This document shows positions 59,734 to 64,000 of a DNA stretch of 64,000 bases, piece after piece. The DNA comes from Scheffersomyces stipitis CBS 6054 (Eukaryota; Ascomycota; Pichiomycetes; Serinales; Debaryomycetaceae): NCBI RefSeq assembly GCF_000209165.1, contig NC_009045.1:1-64000 (forward strand), in the 5' to 3' direction. Each line of letters starts with the position of its first letter. Position 1 is the first letter of the stretch. The notes beneath the pieces are model-generated. The model was not told where the DNA came from. It saw nothing but the letters and a program-made list of their open reading frames with translations, and ran no database searches. The translations under genes were made by a program, and so were the position numbers.

Positions 59734-61683
59734 CTAAGAATTTCTTTTCTGTAACCTCTCAAGATTCCTTGCATCTCTTTTCGCCTGGTCTCTATCCATT
59801 CTCCTGTTAGCCCATAGTCTCAATCTTTCTCCATACATTAAACAAAAGATAGGGAATGGCAAGCCCAAGGCCAAGGCAATGAAAGCACAAAGGGTATTCC
59901 CCCATCCGTAGTGTAGCCTATCGTACAACTTCTGGGCAAACAATGGAAATGAAAACCCAAACAACGAACGAAACACAGCTGCTGCTGCAACAGAACTGGC
60001 TGCAAACCGATTGTTCATATCAATCAAGTAGTTCTGGATAGTTTGGAATACAGCAATTATGGAAAATGCGAATATGCCCATCCCAATCAGTGGCATAATC
60101 CAATGAAGTTTATTTTGGACAGACCATCCATACCAAATTAGGCCAACCGGCACCCCAATCCCACTGAAACAGAGACATGGCAACCTGTACTCTGGCTTTG
60201 CAACACCACCGTTTTTGGCTATCAACCTATAGTATATCTTGTCTATCATTAAAGACCAAAATATCACTCCTAGAGTAAATCCGATTCCCAATGGAATAAA
60301 CATGAGACCGGCAACCTCAACTGAGAACCCGTAGGATACACCAAAAACATCCGGAAATGTCACGATCATAAGATACATGAAACCATATACGAAAGCCATG
60401 AACGAACCTAAACCAATGACCATGGGATGGGTGAACAACAATTTCAATGGTCTACTCATGGTTACAGCAACTTTCTCCCACATTCTCTGACCATCAGCGA
60501 TTTCGAAAATAGTGTGTAGATGTTCATTGCCAGTTTCCTTTCTCAATTTAATAGCCTTCTTTCTTAACAACTTCGGCGAATAAGTTTCCTTAAAAAAGAT
60601 TGTTCCAAATACGGCAACAGCTCCATTAAACATGGCAAGAACATAGAAGACCCATGGCCACTCTTTATGAGAAATTATAAACCCTCCAATAATTGGAGCA
60701 ATTACCGGTCCAAGCGAAGGGCACATCCCGTAAATGGCCATGGCTATTTGCCTCTCGTCGTCACTGAAGAGATCTGCAAGAGTACCAGCTCCAACATTCA
60801 AAGCTGCACATCCTCCAAGACCGCCGAGAAATCTGAAGATACACAATTGTGCGGTAGTCTTTGCAAATGCACACGCTAAGTTGAAAATAAAGATTAACCA
60901 AATGGAAACATTGAGCACAGTTCTTCTACCAAAACGATCACTTTCTGAAAGTGGAGCAATTAACAACGGTCCAAGAGCCCAAGCTAGCACCATGACAGAA
61001 ACAGTGAAAGATACTATAAAATCACCTTCCATATGTAATTCTTCTGCGATTTTAGTCATTGCTGGTGATAGCATAGTGGACGACATGGGTGAGATCAAGG
61101 TATACAACCCTACTATAAAGAGTTGGAACATCTTTTCTGGTCGAGACCAATTACGAGGGTACATAGGGTCTTCCTTTCCCTCCCAAGTGACTAATTCTGG
61201 ATCTATAGAATTGAACTCTCCACCAAAGTCCTTTACAGGCACTGCAATATCTGGTGTTTTCTCGTAGAAGTTCTCAATTTCCGTATCTATTTTAGCTTCA
61301 ACATCTTCAATGCGATAGGGCGAATGCATCTCGTGCTGTACAGTTTGAACACGAGCTGTTAGAGTAGTCAAGATGGTCGACCTACTTTTCGTTCTCTCCA
61401 AATCGATATGCTCTTCGTCCATATCGCCATATATATCACGAACAGTATAACGACTGGTTTGCCTAGACAAGCCGGACTCATGGGACCTTAAAGATGACAC
61501 CCTCGACAACGGTCTTGCTGCAAGAGATTCATGGTGAGCCAAGCGATGCTTGTCTGGTGTTAGAAAGTTTTCAGAACTACTGGTTGAAGTTTCGTCCTTC
61601 CCCAGGTCCACCAGTTTGGTCGGAACAGTAACATCAAACTTCGAGAATTCCGACTTTTTGTAACTCTTCTTGTCCAATGGCAT
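59734..61683 (-). CDS. DHA1-family drug/H+ antiporter (Flu1/Tpo-like), MFS
   Basis: The 649-residue transporter has a ~180-residue cytosolic N terminus rich in Ser/Thr/Arg, then the motif DPMYPRNWS (172-180) that precedes the first span in Flu1/Mdr1/Tpo-type antiporters, motif A SESDRFGRR (246-254), and the antiporter motif C GPVIAPIIGG (325-334). Twelve spans fit. Such pumps export azoles, polyamines, organic acids or other toxic compounds at the plasma membrane. It is one of a tandem pair with 62186-64000; the two share long identical blocks (FRFLGGLGGCAALNVGAGTL, MNNRFAASSVAAAAV) and the ysvrDIYGDMD-type segment in the N terminus. Substrate unknown. Confidence 0.9.
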   Translation of the reverse strand: MPLDKKSYKKSEFSKFDVTVPTKLVDLGKDETSTSSSENFLTPDKHRLAHHESLAARPLSRVSSLRSHESGLSRQTSRYTVRDIYGDMDEEHIDLERTKSRSTILTTLTARVQTVQHEMHSPYRIEDVEAKIDTEIENFYEKTPDIAVPVKDFGGEFNSIDPELVTWEGKEDPMYPRNWSRPEKMFQLFIVGLYTLISPMSSTMLSPAMTKIAEELHMEGDFIVSFTVSVMVLAWALGPLLIAPLSESDRFGRRTVLNVSIWLIFIFNLACAFAKTTAQLCIFRFLGGLGGCAALNVGAGTLADLFSDDERQIAMAIYGMCPSLGPVIAPIIGGFIISHKEWPWVFYVLAMFNGAVAVFGTIFFKETYSPKLLRKKAIKLRKETGNEHLHTIFEIADGQRMWEKVAVTMSRPLKLLFTHPMVIGLGSFMAFVYGFMYLMIVTFPDVFGVSYGFSVEVAGLMFIPLGIGFTLGVIFWSLMIDKIYYRLIAKNGGVAKPEYRLPCLCFSGIGVPVGLIWYGWSVQNKLHWIMPLIGMGIFAFSIIAVFQTIQNYLIDMNNRFAASSVAAAAVFRSLFGFSFPLFAQKLYDRLHYGWGNTLCAFIALALGLPFPIFCLMYGERLRLWANRRMDRDQAKRDARNLERLQKRNS

Positions 61684-62185
61684 ATTCTATAAATGTCCTT
61701 TATTAGGAAATACAACTTATGAGAGCAAGAGACGGTAGTGGATTAGTCCATCACCACGTAGTTGTGGACTGTTAATTCACAATTTTCAGTTCTCAGGAGA
61801 TGTCCAACATAAGCCGCATTTCCCCAGTATCGGATCTGCAAATTTCTCAAAAGAATCAAATCCTCGGAATTATAGTTTTTCTTGGATATTATTCCGCTTA
61901 TCCAGCCGCGCAATTGAAAGCGGAGATTAACAGCTGACTAATTCCAAATTCTCCTTTGAACTAACAGGTAGTTAAATACGCCGACACTAGAAGAAACTCT
62001 TAACGAACTGGAAGGTCTTAAAAACTGCTTATGAGGAAGGTTAGAAAAAAAAGCTGTTCGTGGACAAGCAGCAAGATTATTTTTTAACAAAAGTTTTTAG
62101 CAGGTACTATAACAATTTAGTCATTTCTATCAAAACTTAAAACCTATACTTCCGTTAAGACAAAAAGAAATGATTAGAATAATTT
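61684..62185. promoter_or_regulatory. Intergenic between the tandem transporters
   Basis: 502 bases holding the promoter of the 59734 gene and the 3' flank of its neighbour. No gene or strong motif is seen. A gcggagat...tatccagccgcg stretch (~61900-61925) is locally GC-richer. Confidence 0.5.
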
Positions 62186-64000
62186 TCAATCTATCTTCTC
62201 TAGAGTGTTCTGTAGTTGTAGTCTTGCCAAATTTCTAGCATCTCTACGTGCCTGTTCGGCATTCATTCTCTGATTTGCCCATTTCCGCAACCTCTCACCA
62301 TACATCAAACAGAAAATCGGAAACGGCAAACCCAAGGCTAGACCTATTAGGGCACACACTGTATTGCCCCAACCGTAGTCTAGCCGATCATACATAGTAT
62401 GGGCAAATAGTGGGAAGGCAAACCCAAAGAAGGAGCGATAAACGGCAGCGGCTGCAACCGAACTGGCTGCAAACCTATTATTCATATCTATCAAGTAATT
62501 TTGAATCGTCTGGAATACGGCAATGAACGAAAATGAGAAAATAGCCATTCCGATCAGCGGCATTATCCAATGTAGCCTCTTTTCTACAGACCATCCGTAC
62601 CATACCAACCCAGCAGGAATGCCAATTCCTGAAAAGCAAAGACACGGCAACCGATATTCAGGCTTCGGAACACCGCCATTTCTTTCTGTCAACTTGTTAT
62701 ACACTTTGTCAATCATTATGGTCCAAAATATAGTTCCAATGATGTATCCAATACCCAATGGTAAGTACATTAAGCCTGAAATACTGATAGAGAAACCATA
62801 CGAGCCGCGGAAAACCTGAGGAAATGTGACTATCATGAGGTACATGAACCCATAAACGAATGCCATAAAGGACCCCAAGCCAATCACCATAGGATGTGTA
62901 CACAATAGTTTTACTGGTCTTTTAACAGTAACCATGATCCTTTCCCACTGAGTCTCACCATCAGCAATCTCGTATATAGTATGCAAATGCAGATTTCCAG
63001 TTTCAGTTCTTAAGAAATTAGCTTTCATTCTCAAGAGACGAGGTGAGTATGTTTCTCTAAAAAACAATGTCCCAAAAATGGCAACAGCGGCATTGAATAT
63101 AGCCAAAACATAGAACACCCAGTGCCATGATTTGTGAGAAATTATGAAACTGGAAATAATGGGAGATAGAACAGGTCCAAGTGTAGGGCAAATAGAGTAA
63201 GCTGCCATTGCTGCTTGTCTATCATTGTCGCTAAAGAGGTCTGCCAAAGTACCTGCTCCCACATTAAGGGCAGCACAACCTCCAAGGCCTCCCAAGAAAC
63301 GAAATATGCACAATTGAGTAGTGGACTTCGCAAAACCACAGGCTAGGTTGAAAACGAAGTTGATCCAAATTGAAATGTTTAACACTGGTCTTCTGCCTAC
63401 ACGGTCACTTTCAGATATTGGTGCTATCAACAAGGGCCCAATAGCCCATGCTAATACCATTATAGAAACAGAAAATGACTGAATGAACTGGTTATTCATG
63501 TGAAGATCTTTGGCAATTTCGTTCATGGCTGGAGAAAGCATTGAAGACGACATAGGAGAGATCAAGGTATAGAGAGAAACAATGAGCAATTGAAATAGCT
63601 TACGAGACCTGCTCCAGTTTCTGGGATAATCAGGGTCTTCCTCGCCATCCCATGTTACCAATTCAGGGTCTATGCCACTGAACTCACCTCCAAAATCCTT
63701 CGCAGGGACAGAAACATCGGGAATTTTCTCGTACTCCAATTTCTGAGAATTGCCATAGATATCAAGATTGGAGTTAGAGTCTGCTGGCTGATGCTGACTG
63801 TTAACTCTCTGTGAAAGAGAATGCAAAATTGTTGTTCTTGTGGCTGTTCTTCTGATAGAAATTTCGTTTGAGTCCATGTCTCCATAGATATCCTTTGCAG
63901 TATAAGTAGATGATAGCCTAGATAACTTATGCCCCAAAGGACCGTAACCAGTGCCTACAGACGAGGCTATAGATGTCGATCTCCTTATAGAGTTAATTGC
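62186..64000 (-). CDS. DHA1-family drug/H+ antiporter, second tandem copy, 5' end cut by the window
   Basis: At least 604 codons of a paralogue of the 59734 transporter, with the same order of motifs: DPDYPRNWS, SESDRVGRR, GPVLSPIISS in motif C, and a closing YGERLRKWANQRM. The frame stays open to base 64000 without an ATG. Comparison with the neighbour (aligned at DIYGDMD) predicts that roughly 50 more N-terminal codons lie beyond the edge. Motif C departs from the usual GG at its end (IISS instead of IIGG), which may affect coupling or substrate. It is probably a plasma-membrane exporter; substrate unknown. Confidence 0.9.
   Translation of the reverse strand, partial: AINSIRRSTSIASSVGTGYGPLGHKLSRLSSTYTAKDIYGDMDSNEISIRRTATRTTILHSLSQRVNSQHQPADSNSNLDIYGNSQKLEYEKIPDVSVPAKDFGGEFSGIDPELVTWDGEEDPDYPRNWSRSRKLFQLLIVSLYTLISPMSSSMLSPAMNEIAKDLHMNNQFIQSFSVSIMVLAWAIGPLLIAPISESDRVGRRPVLNISIWINFVFNLACGFAKSTTQLCIFRFLGGLGGCAALNVGAGTLADLFSDNDRQAAMAAYSICPTLGPVLSPIISSFIISHKSWHWVFYVLAIFNAAVAIFGTLFFRETYSPRLLRMKANFLRTETGNLHLHTIYEIADGETQWERIMVTVKRPVKLLCTHPMVIGLGSFMAFVYGFMYLMIVTFPQVFRGSYGFSISISGLMYLPLGIGYIIGTIFWTIMIDKVYNKLTERNGGVPKPEYRLPCLCFSGIGIPAGLVWYGWSVEKRLHWIMPLIGMAIFSFSFIAVFQTIQNYLIDMNNRFAASSVAAAAVYRSFFGFAFPLFAHTMYDRLDYGWGNTVCALIGLALGLPFPIFCLMYGERLRKWANQRMNAEQARRDARNLARLQLQNTLEKID

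Overview
The window reads as a chromosome end of a CTG-clade budding yeast, almost certainly Scheffersomyces (Pichia) stipitis. Three things point there. The short-chain dehydrogenase at 57813-58649 matches, as I remember it, the known 278-residue P. stipitis D-arabinitol 2-dehydrogenase. The genes are intronless, have A-rich start contexts and lie in AT-rich intergenic DNA. The left edge is a perfect 24-bp tandem array with its C-rich strand on +, as expected at a left telomere. Coordinates should therefore increase from telomere to chromosome interior.

Region 1 (1-10 kb): telomeric array, degenerate subtelomeric repeats, then a MAL-type cluster. It holds a Zn2Cys6 activator of the Mal/Suc1 family (1637-3340, -), an alpha-glucoside permease (4662-6419, -) and a GH13 maltase (7554-9272, +). 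Permease and maltase diverge from a shared 1.1-kb promoter. The cluster lies between two direct copies of a ~0.45-0.5-kb dispersed repeat (996-1475 and 9463-9916).

Region 2 (10-26.6 kb): adhesin territory with few genes. It has a HYR1/IFF-type cell-wall protein with a very large Ser/Pro/Gly/Ala minisatellite and no visible GPI signal (10937-15481, -), and a GLEYA/PA14-type GPI adhesin with about 22 near-identical Thr-rich repeats (18138-22013, -). A 4.6-kb stretch without a credible intact gene follows, containing one possible decayed gene.

Region 3 (26.6-37 kb): metabolic and regulatory genes: aldehyde dehydrogenase, histidine acid phosphatase, a BDH1-like dehydrogenase, a Zn2Cys6 regulator and a second Mal/Suc1-type regulator (35094-36968) that has no MAL structural gene beside it.

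Region 4 (37-54 kb): conserved housekeeping genes, tightly packed: a DMA1/2-type FHA-RING ubiquitin ligase, a membrane alpha/beta hydrolase, VAM7, a DPP1/LPP1-type PAP2 phosphatase, a YER152C-like aminotransferase, a small membrane protein that may be a complex I subunit, RTT106, a SHU2-like SWIM protein and a UBP3-like ubiquitin protease.

Region 5 (54-64 kb): a 1.7-kb convergent intergenic region holding a GC-rich stretch with strong long-range complementarity, probably an unannotated structured RNA gene. Then come a 113-residue PGA59-like GPI wall protein, D-arabinitol dehydrogenase and two tandem DHA1-type drug/H+ antiporters, the second cut by the right edge of the window.

Limits: everything comes from reading the sequence and from family knowledge. 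No search or folding program was run. Residue numbers were counted by hand. In this clade CTG codons are read as serine.
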